From Sporanaerobacter acetigenes DSM 13106 (lineage in GTDB: Bacteria; Bacillota; Clostridia; Tissierellales; Sporanaerobacteraceae): a DNA stretch of 64,000 nucleotides. Positions 52,289 through 60,429 of this stretch are shown in pieces. The stretch spans positions 186,001 through 250,000 of the forward strand of contig NZ_FQXR01000002.1 of the NCBI RefSeq assembly GCF_900130025.1, read 5' to 3'. The stretch's first letter is position 1. Each line of letters starts with the position of its first letter. Position numbers and translations under genes: made by a program. The notes beneath the pieces are model-generated. The model did no database searches. It had not been told where the DNA came from and was given only the letters and a program-made list of their open reading frames with translations.

Positions 52289-54229
52289 GTGAAAAATACT
52301 GAAGAATTTAAACCCTATATACCTGCAGACAAGGTACTGCCTGAATTTTCCCCAACTGCAATCATTGTTGGTATTCTTATGTCCATAGTATTTGGTGCTG
52401 CTAATGCTTATATAGGCTTAAGAGTTGGTATGACCATTAGTGCATCTATACCAGCAGCAGTTATTTCCATGGGAATAATTCGTGGTATCATGAAGAGAGA
52501 TTCTATACTAGAAAATAATATGGTTCAAACCATAGGTTCAGCTGGAGAATCTCTTGCATCAGGTGCAATATTTACACTTCCTGCACTGTTTATTTGGTCA
52601 CAAGAACTTGGAATGGCAGAACCAAGCATGCTTAGAATCACAGTCATTGCTCTTGTAGGTGGAATTTTAGGAGCATTTCTTATGCTGCCACTTAGAAAAG
52701 CACTCATAGTTAATGAGCATGGTACTCTACCTTATCCAGAAGGAACAGCTTGTGCCGAAGTATTGAAAGCTGGAGAAACTGGAGGGGCTAAAGCAAAAAC
52801 AGTATTTGCAGGGCTTGGAATAGGTTCATTGTACAAATTTATAGCTGATGGACTAAAACTTTTCCCAAGTGAAATTGAATGGTCAATAAAAGGATACAAA
52901 GGAGCAGCAATTGGTGCTGATGTACTTCCTGCACTTCTAGGAGTTGGGTTCATTGTTGGACCTAAAATTTCAAAATTCATGCTTTCTGGTGCAGTTTTAG
53001 GTTGGTTAGTTATCATACCGCTTATGACTCATCTAGGTCAATTTATAACAGAAGCTATTTATCCTGCAGCAATACCTTTGTCACAGCTAGATTATTGGGG
53101 CATATGGAACTATTATATAAGATATATTGGTGCTGGAGCAGTAGCTTTTGGAGGAATATTAAGCCTTATCAAATCATTGCCTTTGATATTTACAACTTTT
53201 AAAGAAGCAATGAGTGGACTTAAAGCTGGAGCTAATGACAAATCAGCTTTAAGAACAGAACAAGATATTCCAATAAAAATAGCATTTTTAGGAGTTTTAG
53301 CTATAGTAATATTTATAGGTGCAACACCTATTATACCTGTTGGAATTCCAGGTGCATTCATTATTGCTATATTTGGTTTCTTCTTTGCAACAGTTTCAGC
53401 AAGACTTGTAGGACTAGTAGGAAGCAGCAACAACCCTGTGTCTGGTATGACTATAGCTACACTTCTTATCACAAGTATTATATTTAAATCCATAGGATTT
53501 GATGGAGAAGAAGGAATGATTGGTGCTCTATCTGTAGGAGCAGTTATATGTATCATTGCAGCAATGGCTGGCGATATGTCCCAGGACCTAAAAACTGGTT
53601 TCTTGGTTGGAGCAACTCCTAAAAAGCAGCAATTGGGAGAACTTGTTGGAGTAGTTGCATCAGCATTAGTCATAGGATATGTATTGGTACTTCTAAACAA
53701 GGCATGGGGATTTGGTTCATCAGAACTTCCTGCACCTCAAGCAACTCTTATGAGACTTGTTATTGAAGGTGTTATGAATGGAAATCTTCCTTGGGCTCTT
53801 GTATTTACAGGAGTAGCCATTGGAGTAGTTGTTGAACTATTGGGAATTCAAATACTTCCTTTTGCAGTAGGTCTATATCTCCCAATTCACTTGAGTACAC
53901 CTATAATGCTTGGAGGAGTTTTAAGAGGAATACTAGACAGAAGAAAAGCAAAAAATGGTGCAAACATAAAAGCTATTGATGAAAAAATTGACAGTGGAGT
54001 ATTGTACTCTTCTGGTCTTATAGCTGGAGAAGGGCTTATAGGAATTATACTTGCTATACTTGCAGTCATTCCAGCTGGAGTAGATACTGAGGGTAATCCA
54101 TTGAGTGTACTAGGAAGAATTGCCTTTGGAAATGAAATGCTAGGAAAATATGGGGCATTGGCATTCTTTGGGCTTTTGACTATATCCCTTTTAAAATACT
54201 CTTTTTGGAAAAAGGGAGAAAAAAATTGA
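52289..54229 (+). CDS. OPT-family oligopeptide transporter
   Basis: A 646-residue polytopic membrane protein (about 15 helices). Hallmarks: YIPADKVLPEFSPTAIIVGILM, GLRVGMTISASIPAAVISMG, NMVQTIGSAGESLASGAIFT, LPYPEGTACAEVL and SSNNPVSGMTIATLL, which are typical of bacterial OPT transporters. They import peptides or metal chelates by proton symport. It begins at a GTG after AAAGGAGG. Monocistronic, with a 13-bp tandem repeat in front and a strong hairpin behind. Confidence 0.93.
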   Translation: MKNTEEFKPYIPADKVLPEFSPTAIIVGILMSIVFGAANAYIGLRVGMTISASIPAAVISMGIIRGIMKRDSILENNMVQTIGSAGESLASGAIFTLPALFIWSQELGMAEPSMLRITVIALVGGILGAFLMLPLRKALIVNEHGTLPYPEGTACAEVLKAGETGGAKAKTVFAGLGIGSLYKFIADGLKLFPSEIEWSIKGYKGAAIGADVLPALLGVGFIVGPKISKFMLSGAVLGWLVIIPLMTHLGQFITEAIYPAAIPLSQLDYWGIWNYYIRYIGAGAVAFGGILSLIKSLPLIFTTFKEAMSGLKAGANDKSALRTEQDIPIKIAFLGVLAIVIFIGATPIIPVGIPGAFIIAIFGFFFATVSARLVGLVGSSNNPVSGMTIATLLITSIIFKSIGFDGEEGMIGALSVGAVICIIAAMAGDMSQDLKTGFLVGATPKKQQLGELVGVVASALVIGYVLVLLNKAWGFGSSELPAPQATLMRLVIEGVMNGNLPWALVFTGVAIGVVVELLGIQILPFAVGLYLPIHLSTPIMLGGVLRGILDRRKAKNGANIKAIDEKIDSGVLYSSGLIAGEGLIGIILAILAVIPAGVDTEGNPLSVLGRIAFGNEMLGKYGALAFFGLLTISLLKYSFWKKGEKN

Positions 54230-54266
54230 TATTACCTCGGGACTATAAATCCCGAGGTAATATCAA
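54226..54266. terminator. Long hairpin between convergent OPT and ligase genes
   Basis: A 17-bp stem (TTGATATTACCTCGGGA with its complement) around seven bases. It lacks clear U-runs but serves both directions. Confidence 0.7.
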
Positions 54267-54274
54267 TCTCATCT

Positions 54275-55267
54275 TTATTCATCAAGGCATAAACCATATC
54301 TTTCTATTGCACTTTCTAAAATAGCCCCTAAAAATTCAGATGGAGCCATTCCTTGTGCCTTTGCTGAATAACCCATATATCCATGATGAATTTCAATATT
54401 TCCATCTTTATCTTTTCTAGAATCCATGGTAAGCCCTGCAAATGTGTTTATCTCCAAGAAATATGGTATACCATCTTTTCCTACAATCATGTCAATTCTT
54501 GAATAATCTTTTGCATTTAAAGCTTTGTATATACTCAAAGCTGCATCTTTAATCTCTTTTTCCTTTTCTGACGAAAATTTAGCTGGGCAAGTTATTATCT
54601 CATTGTCATACATCTTATGTTCAAAAGTATTGGTTTTAGCAGAATTGTATCCAATCTCCACAATAGGCAGTACTATGGGATCATAATAGCCTATTACTCC
54701 AACAGTTATTTCCCTACCTTCTATAAATTCCTCTATCAATGCTGCTTGACCTATGTCTTCAGTGATTTTCCTTACTACTCTAGGCAAATCTTCATATTTA
54801 TAAATAATATTTTCTTCATCAATTCCAGCACTTCCTCTTCCACTGATTGGTTTAACAAATAGTGGATACTTCAAATCTATCCTTGGTATTTTATCGGCAT
54901 CTTTAACTATAACAAATTTTGATGTATGCAAACCATTGTATGCTATAATTTCTTTTCTAATAGCCTTGTTTAAAGGCACAAGATCAATACCAGAGCCAAC
55001 ATATGGTATTCCAAAAGTTTCTAAAAAAGCAAGTTCTTTTGTACTAGAAACATTAAATATCATATCTACATTTTCTCTTTCAATATCCTTCCATGTCTCC
55101 ATAGGATCCTTTTTCCATTCTAGCATGCAAACATCATATCCAGCATTCTTTAAAGCACCATAATGATGACGAGCTTCTTCATACGCATCATCATAAGTCT
55201 CATCAGGTTTGAGCTTCATCTGTTGCTCAACATTCCTAAATTTTCTCCAAAATATACCAATTTTCAC
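54275..55267 (-). CDS. ATP-grasp ligase of D-Ala-D-Ala ligase type
   Basis: A 330-residue ATP-grasp enzyme with the Ddl-like GIPYVGSGIDLVPLNKAIRK (about 84-103), KYPLFVKPISGRGSAGI (ATP lid Lys about 138), ALIEEFIEGREITVGV and YFLEINTFAGLT (metal Glu and Asn). It is related to but diverged from DdlA: an extended N-terminus and a DSRKDKDGNIEIHH segment near the C-terminus are not typical. It joins two amino acids or peptides with ATP; the substrate is unclear. It starts after GAGGCATATATG. Alone in its transcript. Confidence 0.75.
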   Translation of the reverse strand: MKIGIFWRKFRNVEQQMKLKPDETYDDAYEEARHHYGALKNAGYDVCMLEWKKDPMETWKDIERENVDMIFNVSSTKELAFLETFGIPYVGSGIDLVPLNKAIRKEIIAYNGLHTSKFVIVKDADKIPRIDLKYPLFVKPISGRGSAGIDEENIIYKYEDLPRVVRKITEDIGQAALIEEFIEGREITVGVIGYYDPIVLPIVEIGYNSAKTNTFEHKMYDNEIITCPAKFSSEKEKEIKDAALSIYKALNAKDYSRIDMIVGKDGIPYFLEINTFAGLTMDSRKDKDGNIEIHHGYMGYSAKAQGMAPSEFLGAILESAIERYGLCLDE

Positions 55268-55638
55268 ATATATGCCTCCTCTTTAACAAATACACAAAAA
55301 CTCCGCTCAAAGAATGTCAATAAATACCATTTAACAAAATGTGCATTAAAAATTCCATAGTCAATTCAATCTATGGATAAATTAAATTAATATAATACAT
55401 CATATAAAATAATCTATTTAAAAGGAATTGTACAAAAATTATGAGAAGAAGATCATAGAAAATATACAACTTGTACAAGCTAAAATAACCCAAGCAACAA
55501 TTTCTATTATATCAAATTTAAAAAGTATTGCAAATAATCTAAGAATAAAGACAAATGTTCTATATCATTCCAAGTTGATTTCTTGCAACAATTAAATTAA
55601 AATATTATCTGTAATCTTTTTATATGGGAGCTGAAATT
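55268..55638. other. Intergenic AT-rich region
   Basis: No gene seen. It contains a small palindrome CTTGTACAAG (55470-55479) and probably the divergent promoters for the ligase and the metallo-hydrolase gene, but no clear -35/-10 pair. Confidence 0.5.
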
Positions 55639-56529
55639 ATGGAACTTACAAAGTTAAATGGGAATACTTATTACATTGAAAACAATACAAATATAGGAGT
55701 ATTTACATACAAAAACAAAAACTGTTTACTTGTAGATACGGGTTTCACCAATACAGTGGCAAGAAAGATTGAGGAAGTCTTAAAGTCCAATGGGCTTCAC
55801 CCAAAATATATAATAAATACCCACAATCATCTAGATCACTGTGGGGGAAATGTATATCTAACTGAAAATTATCCTGGATGTATCACATATACTTCAGAAA
55901 AAGAAAAGCTCTTTATGGAAAATGTTGAACTTCATCCTTCAATACTATTTGGAGGAATTGCTCCAAAAGGAAATGGCGTGACAAAAAAAATAAAGGTTGA
56001 TGATACTCTTTCCATAGGAATAAATAAAATAAATGATGAAAAGCTTGAGATAATACCTCTAAAAGGCCATTCTATAGAACAAATTGGTGTCATCACTCCT
56101 GATAGAGTATGTTTTCTTGGAGACAGTATTTTTAGCACAGCTATTCTTGAAAAATATTCTATACCATATCTATATAGTGTTGAAGAAGAATTAAAGACTC
56201 TTGAATATATAAAGGAAATAGATGCAGATATATTTGTACTGGGGCATTCTGAAACTACATTTTCTAAAGAAGAAATTGTAGCTTTAGCACAAAAAAATAT
56301 CAATCATATAAATAAACTCCTTGAAGAATATTTAACTGTACTTGAACAGCCTCAAACAAAAGAAGATTTACTTCAAAATATAATCATATTAAATGAAATA
56401 GACAACACAGACTATATACAACATCATCTATATCTATCTTCTACCTCTGCTTTCATAGCAATATTATATGATAGAGGTTATATTGAAAGCTATATAGAAG
56501 ACGGAAAATTGTATTATTTCACAAAATAA
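55639..56529 (+). CDS. Metallo-beta-lactamase-fold hydrolase
   Basis: A 297-residue cytoplasmic hydrolase. The metal-binding signature is NTHNHLDHCGGN (HxHxDH, about 61-72), followed by FLGDSIFST and FVLGHSETTF, the second His and the bridging Asp. These fit class B-like or glyoxalase II-type folds. The C-terminal 90 residues are helical. The ATG at 55639 is placed by GGGAGC; another 15 bases upstream would overlap that site. Substrate unknown. Confidence 0.85.
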   Translation: MELTKLNGNTYYIENNTNIGVFTYKNKNCLLVDTGFTNTVARKIEEVLKSNGLHPKYIINTHNHLDHCGGNVYLTENYPGCITYTSEKEKLFMENVELHPSILFGGIAPKGNGVTKKIKVDDTLSIGINKINDEKLEIIPLKGHSIEQIGVITPDRVCFLGDSIFSTAILEKYSIPYLYSVEEELKTLEYIKEIDADIFVLGHSETTFSKEEIVALAQKNINHINKLLEEYLTVLEQPQTKEDLLQNIIILNEIDNTDYIQHHLYLSSTSAFIAILYDRGYIESYIEDGKLYYFTK

Positions 56530-56560
56530 AGGATTCAAACATCCCTTCCATAATTGTTAT

Positions 56561-57478
56561 ATGAAAATTGGGCAAAATATATTATATGACAAAAAGGATG
56601 GGATGGATTTGAAGCTTAAAGACAATTTCTATCATAAATATAAAAATAAAAGATGGTTTGAATTTTTAGATGAGCTCTTATATAGGATAAAAGATGATGA
56701 AGTTCCTGCTATAGGAGGACAATTGACATATTTTTTAATATTATCTATTGTTCCTTTTTTGATGTTTTTTCTGAATTTGTTGAAATATACTTCTATTAGT
56801 GGATTAGAAATATCAGACAATATACTTATAACAATTCCATTAGAAACCCAAGCTCTATTTGAAAATATCATAAAAGAAACAATAAACTCAAGCTCCGAAA
56901 CCTTATTGTCTTTCAGTATACTGCTTTCCATTTGGACTGGTTCTCTAGGTATAAATTCCATGATAAAGGCCATCAATAGAGCCTACAACGTAGAGACAAA
57001 AAGGCCTTATTGGAGAGCAAGAGCCTTATCTATTATATTCACCATCGTATTGGCCTTCTTGCTTGTATTGGTATTGGCAATGCTTGTATTCGGAAAAATC
57101 ATTGGTGAAAAAATCTTCACAAAGTTTGGAGCCACCCACGTTTTTTACCATATATGGGAATTCTTGAGGATGATCATCCCTATTGTAGCTATGATCACAA
57201 TATTCGCTCTTTTATATAAATTGAGTCCTCCTCATGAGGAAAATTTAAATTTAAAATTTAATGAAACCCTTCCTGGAGCAATATTTGCATCCTTGGGATG
57301 GATTATAGCCTCTATGATATTTTCCTTTTATGCAAACAACTTTGGAAATTATTCTAAAATTTATGGTAGCTTAGGTGGAATCATTATATTGTTGATATGG
57401 CTTTATATAGCAAATATAGTAATAATTTTAGGTGGAGAAATAAACGGAACTTATACATATTTTAAGAAGAAAAAATAA
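56561..57478 (+). CDS. YihY/BrkB-family membrane protein
   Basis: A 305-residue protein with six predicted helices, family signature ALIGGQLTYFLILSIVPF-like (VPAIGGQLTYFLILSIVPF, about 48-66), GSLGINSMIKAINRAYNVE, LPGAIFASLGWIIASMIFSFY and GGIIILLIWLYIANIVIILGGEIN. Once called ribonuclease BN, the family has no proven enzymatic role. It follows the hydrolase by 31 bases. The ribosome site is weak; the ATG at 56600 after AAAGGATGGG is an alternative start. Confidence 0.87.
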   Translation: MKIGQNILYDKKDGMDLKLKDNFYHKYKNKRWFEFLDELLYRIKDDEVPAIGGQLTYFLILSIVPFLMFFLNLLKYTSISGLEISDNILITIPLETQALFENIIKETINSSSETLLSFSILLSIWTGSLGINSMIKAINRAYNVETKRPYWRARALSIIFTIVLAFLLVLVLAMLVFGKIIGEKIFTKFGATHVFYHIWEFLRMIIPIVAMITIFALLYKLSPPHEENLNLKFNETLPGAIFASLGWIIASMIFSFYANNFGNYSKIYGSLGGIIILLIWLYIANIVIILGGEINGTYTYFKKKK

Positions 57479-57545
57479 GGGTGGGTTTATATTTAAGATA
57501 AATGGGTATATATAAAACAAATTTATAGAAATAGGAGGTATAGTT

Positions 57546-58085
57546 ATGAAAGATTTTCTTAAAAAAACTAAAATAAGTTTTATTTCAATGGCAATAATAT
57601 ATATTCTATTTGGTCTAATGTTTATGATACATCCAGATACCACCAACAAAGTTATTGTAATAATCTTAGGTATACTCATAAGTATATATGGAATTTCCAA
57701 AATATTTGCCCATGTAAATGCTGAAGAATTCGAAAAATTGCAAGGCTTTAGTCTAGGTACTGGTATTATTGCTTTATTGATAGGAATTTATTTTCTTATA
57801 AAACCACAAACAATAGTTTCTATACTTGGTGCGATTTTAGGATTTTTCTTATTCTTCCATGGTGCAATAAACTTCCAACATGCTGTCAATTTAAAAGGTA
57901 TGAATTATGAAAAATGGTGGATTTCTGCTATATTTGGAATTGTATCCATATGTTTTGGTTTTTATGGAGTTATGAATCCTACAACTATATCTCCTGCCTT
58001 TCCTATAACTATTGGTCTAGGAATGGTATTGAGCGGAATAAGTGATATATTTATGATTACTAAAATTTCATCTTATTTTAAATAA
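57546..58085 (+). CDS. HdeD-type DUF308 membrane protein
   Basis: A 179-residue protein with six short hydrophobic helices in three similar pairs (FISMAIIYILFGLMFMIHPD, GIIALLIGIYFLIKPQT, AIFGIVSICFGFYGVMNPTT), the DUF308/HdeD pattern. HdeD is tied to acid resistance in enterobacteria; here the role is unknown. RBS TAGGAGG. A bidirectional terminator follows. Confidence 0.88.
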   Translation: MKDFLKKTKISFISMAIIYILFGLMFMIHPDTTNKVIVIILGILISIYGISKIFAHVNAEEFEKLQGFSLGTGIIALLIGIYFLIKPQTIVSILGAILGFFLFFHGAINFQHAVNLKGMNYEKWWISAIFGIVSICFGFYGVMNPTTISPAFPITIGLGMVLSGISDIFMITKISSYFK

Positions 58086-58092
58086 TGATGAC

Positions 58093-58132
58093 AAAAACGT
58101 CAGCTTATATTTAGGTACAAGCTGACGTTTTT
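58093..58132. terminator. Bidirectional terminator
   Basis: AAAAACGTCAGCTT pairs with AAGCTGACGTTTTT, between convergent DUF308 and DUF3343 genes. Confidence 0.85.
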
Positions 58133-58227
58133 ATTTTTTCCCCAATATTTAAATTTAGAAATACTTTCAAACTGACAAATCACTGAAGTTTATCTAAAAT
58201 TATCTTTATGGAACTTACTAAAGAATT

Positions 58228-58446
58228 TTATATTCTATAAAAGCCCTTTATATTTATTTTATTTTCCTCAATTATCCTCTTTATATCCTCTTCATCTTCT
58301 TTTTTATACATAATAGATATTCCACAACTTGTAGATAATTTTCTAGGTGTTGGGGATATAGTATATTTTATGCCATTTTTTTTGAGGAAAGATTCCAATT
58401 CTAAGCCGTGAGAATAATTGTGAAAAAGAATGTAGTTTTTTCCCAA
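58228..58446 (-). CDS. DUF3343 protein (putative Se/S carrier-like)
   Basis: A 72-residue protein, with NYSHGLELESFLKKNGIKY, TPRKLSTSCGISIMYKKED and a Cys in SCGIS, the pattern of DUF3343, a small fold often beside selenium- or sulfur-related and radical/reductase enzymes. It begins with TTG, one base after the double-cubane reductase stop, with GGAGATGAT inside that gene as ribosome site, so translation is coupled. Role: likely accessory to the reductase. Confidence 0.75.
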   Translation of the reverse strand: MGKNYILFHNYSHGLELESFLKKNGIKYTISPTPRKLSTSCGISIMYKKEDEEDIKRIIEENKINIKGFYRI

Positions 58447-58447
58447 A

Positions 58448-59707
58448 TTAGATCATCTCCAAAAATGCTTCCACCCTTGTTTTAATTTGACCAGTATCGC
58501 CTTCTGAATAATCTGTCTCTATCATTATGACTGGTATATTGCTATCTTTCAATGCCTTTTCTACTTTGTTGTATTCAACTCCATAAGTATGGCAAAAAGA
58601 CAAATTATAGTTGATAACTCCATCTACATTATATTCTTTTGCATATCTTAAAACGTCCTCTATTCGCCCTTCATTTGGTGTAAAACAAGCACAGTTTACT
58701 CCCATGTACCTATCAGCTAAATTTTTTAGTATTTCATCCATAGTCTCTCCATCTTCAGCTACTTCATTTTCAAAGTATCTAGTACCTGTACAAGTCTCTT
58801 CTACTACTATTTCTGCATCCAATCCTTCTACTATAGAATGTAATTTCCAATTTGGCAATGCCATAGGAGTTCCTGTCACCATTATTCTTTTTTTCCCACT
58901 TGGTTTCATAGTTTTAACCCTTTCTTCTAGTTCATCACACAACTCATTTACTTTTTCAATAAACCTTTTTGGATCATCATAAAAGGCAATCTGAGAAATA
59001 AGCAAAGAATCAAGTCCACTTATAGGTGAAGGTGTGTTTTTTCTCAAGTCATAAAGTCTCTTTAATGCTCTTCTCTTTCTATTATTGATTATTACAGCTT
59101 CTTTAAGAGCTTCAACAGTCACCTTATTTCCAGTAAGTTCTTCTATTCTCTCAATAAGCAATTTTATTTCCTCTACCCAAAGTTCATAATTCTGAGTTCT
59201 TTTCATTTGAGGCAACTCCATTACATGAACTGGAGTATAGTCATTTAAAATCTCCCAAGCTTTTTTCTTCCCATCGCAAGTAGTCTCTCCAATTAACAAA
59301 TCACAAGATTGAAAATATGGACAAGTTCTACTAACTTTTGCTCCAGTAAAAGCTTTGATAAGTGGGCACAAATTCTTTGGCAAAACCTTTTCCCCATCTT
59401 CAATCCAAAACTGACTTCCACCACACAACCCTACACTTATAGCATTCGCTGCCAATATAATTTCATCAGGTACAAATACACAAAATGTTCCTATTACCTT
59501 TCTGCCTTCTTTTCTAGCATTTTCAAGCTCCATTATTCTAGCACCATGAACTTCTGCTACTACATAATTGAAATAATTCATTCCTTCAGGTCTGTTTTCT
59601 TGCTTCAAATAAATTTCTCCAAATTGTTCAGGCAAAGCAGAACATAAAATATCATGTTTCTCAAGATCAACATTTAATCCTTTCCACATTTCTCTGTAAT
59701 CACCCAT
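58448..59707 (-). CDS. Double-cubane-cluster reductase (HgdB/BcrC-like, 2-hydroxyacyl-CoA dehydratase family D)
   Basis: A 419-residue anaerobic enzyme. Cluster Cys residues visible: VIGTFCVFVPDEIILAANAI, VGLCGGS, LCPLIKAFTGAK, RTCPYFQSCDLLIGETTCDG, CTGTRYFENE, and NCACFTPNEGR. This set fits the DCCP (YjiM-like) branch, in which an [8Fe-9S] double-cubane cluster reduces small substrates at low potential. It lacks the CoA-dehydratase partner subunit. Its ATP-dependent activator (archerase, HgdC/YjiL type) is not adjacent in the window; a DUF3343 gene is instead. ATG after GGGGGGACAAAA. Confidence 0.85.
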   Translation of the reverse strand: MGDYREMWKGLNVDLEKHDILCSALPEQFGEIYLKQENRPEGMNYFNYVVAEVHGARIMELENARKEGRKVIGTFCVFVPDEIILAANAISVGLCGGSQFWIEDGEKVLPKNLCPLIKAFTGAKVSRTCPYFQSCDLLIGETTCDGKKKAWEILNDYTPVHVMELPQMKRTQNYELWVEEIKLLIERIEELTGNKVTVEALKEAVIINNRKRRALKRLYDLRKNTPSPISGLDSLLISQIAFYDDPKRFIEKVNELCDELEERVKTMKPSGKKRIMVTGTPMALPNWKLHSIVEGLDAEIVVEETCTGTRYFENEVAEDGETMDEILKNLADRYMGVNCACFTPNEGRIEDVLRYAKEYNVDGVINYNLSFCHTYGVEYNKVEKALKDSNIPVIMIETDYSEGDTGQIKTRVEAFLEMI

Positions 59708-59887
59708 TTTTGTCCCCCCATAAAATTTATTTAAAGATATTATATCATTCTATTTTTATTCAAATATGCACTATAAAAAAATATGATAGTAATCTTAATA
59801 TTTATAGGATATATATATAATTAGCTATCCATTAAAAAATATATCCTTCTTTTCTAAATTGCAAAAAAACAATAATTAAAATTTTAC

Positions 59888-59916
59888 TTGACACAATTTA
59901 ATATATTTACTATAAT
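59888..59916 (+). promoter_or_regulatory. Consensus sigma-A promoter of the T-box operon
   Basis: TTGACA (59888-59893), 17-base spacer, TATAAT (59911-59916), predicting a start near 59923. Confidence 0.88.
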
Positions 59917-59939
59917 GGCAAATATATTATAAAAACTTT

Positions 59940-60215
59940 GACTGAGAAAGAGTAAGAATGACTATTATTTACAGAGAGCTACCGGTTGGTGAGAGGTGCA
60001 AAGAAAAGCATTCTGAATACATCTCAAGAGTTGCACATCAAAAGGGGTAATCCCAAGTAGACTGTGTCGGTATCCTGCACCCGTTATAGTGCTAAAGTAT
60101 CGTGTAAATTTATGCACCGTACTTGAAAAGGTTGATATTGTAAAGTATCAATAAATTAAGGTGGTAACACGGGGAATATCCCGTCCTTTGAAAATTCAAA
60201 GGACGGGTTTTTTTT
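59940..60215 (+). promoter_or_regulatory. T-box leader
   Basis: Stem I features are in order: AGTA (59951), the AG bulge AGAGAG (59973-59978), GGTTGGTG (59984-59991), and GAATACATCTCAAGAG, followed by AGTAG (60056-60060) and CCCGTTATAG. The T-box proper is AAGGTGGTAACACGGGG (60159-60175), whose UGGU would pair with a tRNA with discriminator A. The transcription terminator CCCGTCCTTTGAA/TTCAAAGGACGGG with eight T lies at 60180-60215. Uncharged tRNA would favour read-through into the lyase gene. The specifier codon is not clear: no Tyr or Trp codon lies in the expected segment between 60030 and 60056. Confidence 0.92.
60180..60215 (+). terminator. T-box terminator
   Basis: CCCGTCCTTTGAA pairs with TTCAAAGGACGGG, followed by eight T. 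Its 5' half overlaps the antiterminator. Confidence 0.9.
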
Positions 60216-60218
60216 ATG

Positions 60219-60286
60219 ACCCATAGGAAAGTTCTAGTTTTCCTTAATATAAAACTTTCCGAAATGGGTTTCAAAAAAGGCTTCCT
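60219..60286 (-). repeat. 69-bp dispersed stem-loop element, copy 2 (reverse)
   Basis: Reverse-complement relative of 18937-19005, beginning four bases after the T-box terminator. A second hairpin (AAAAAAGGCTTCC with GGAAACCTTTTTT, 60273-60319) follows before the leader ORF. Confidence 0.75.
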
Positions 60287-60344
60287 TGATTTTTAATACT
60301 TCCATTGGAAACCTTTTTTATTCTAATGAAAGGGAGATGATGCT

Positions 60345-60425
60345 ATGGATTCTGACTATTATTATAAAAATATAAAATCTCATGAAAGCGAAAGAAAAAA
60401 AATATTATTCAAATCGGAGGGATGA
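60345..60425 (+). CDS. Tyr-rich 26-codon leader peptide ORF
   Basis: Encodes MDSDYYYKNIKSHESERKKI then LFKSEG. Good ribosome site AAAGGGAGATGAT sits just before the ATG. The stop lies five bases before the lyase start, and the lyase ribosome site GGAGG is inside the last codons, so translation is coupled. Three consecutive TAT (Tyr) codons at positions 5-7 suggest tyrosine-dependent control, comparable in position, not in sequence, to TnaC. Confidence 0.6.
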   Translation: MDSDYYYKNIKSHESERKKILFKSEG

Positions 60426-60429
60426 CTAA

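Noticed and set aside
53113-53700. Long minus-strand open frame (195 codons) opposite the OPT gene
   Set aside because: It is a shadow of the OPT coding frame, has Pro/Ala/Ile-biased composition and no ribosome site; likewise the frames opposite jetC at 26830-27507 and 29312-29629.
60014-60020. GAA-TAC in the T-box leader as a Tyr specifier
   Set aside because: GAATACATCTC is the 3' strand opposite the AG bulge of Stem I in the T-box consensus; the specifier lies further 3', before AGTAG.
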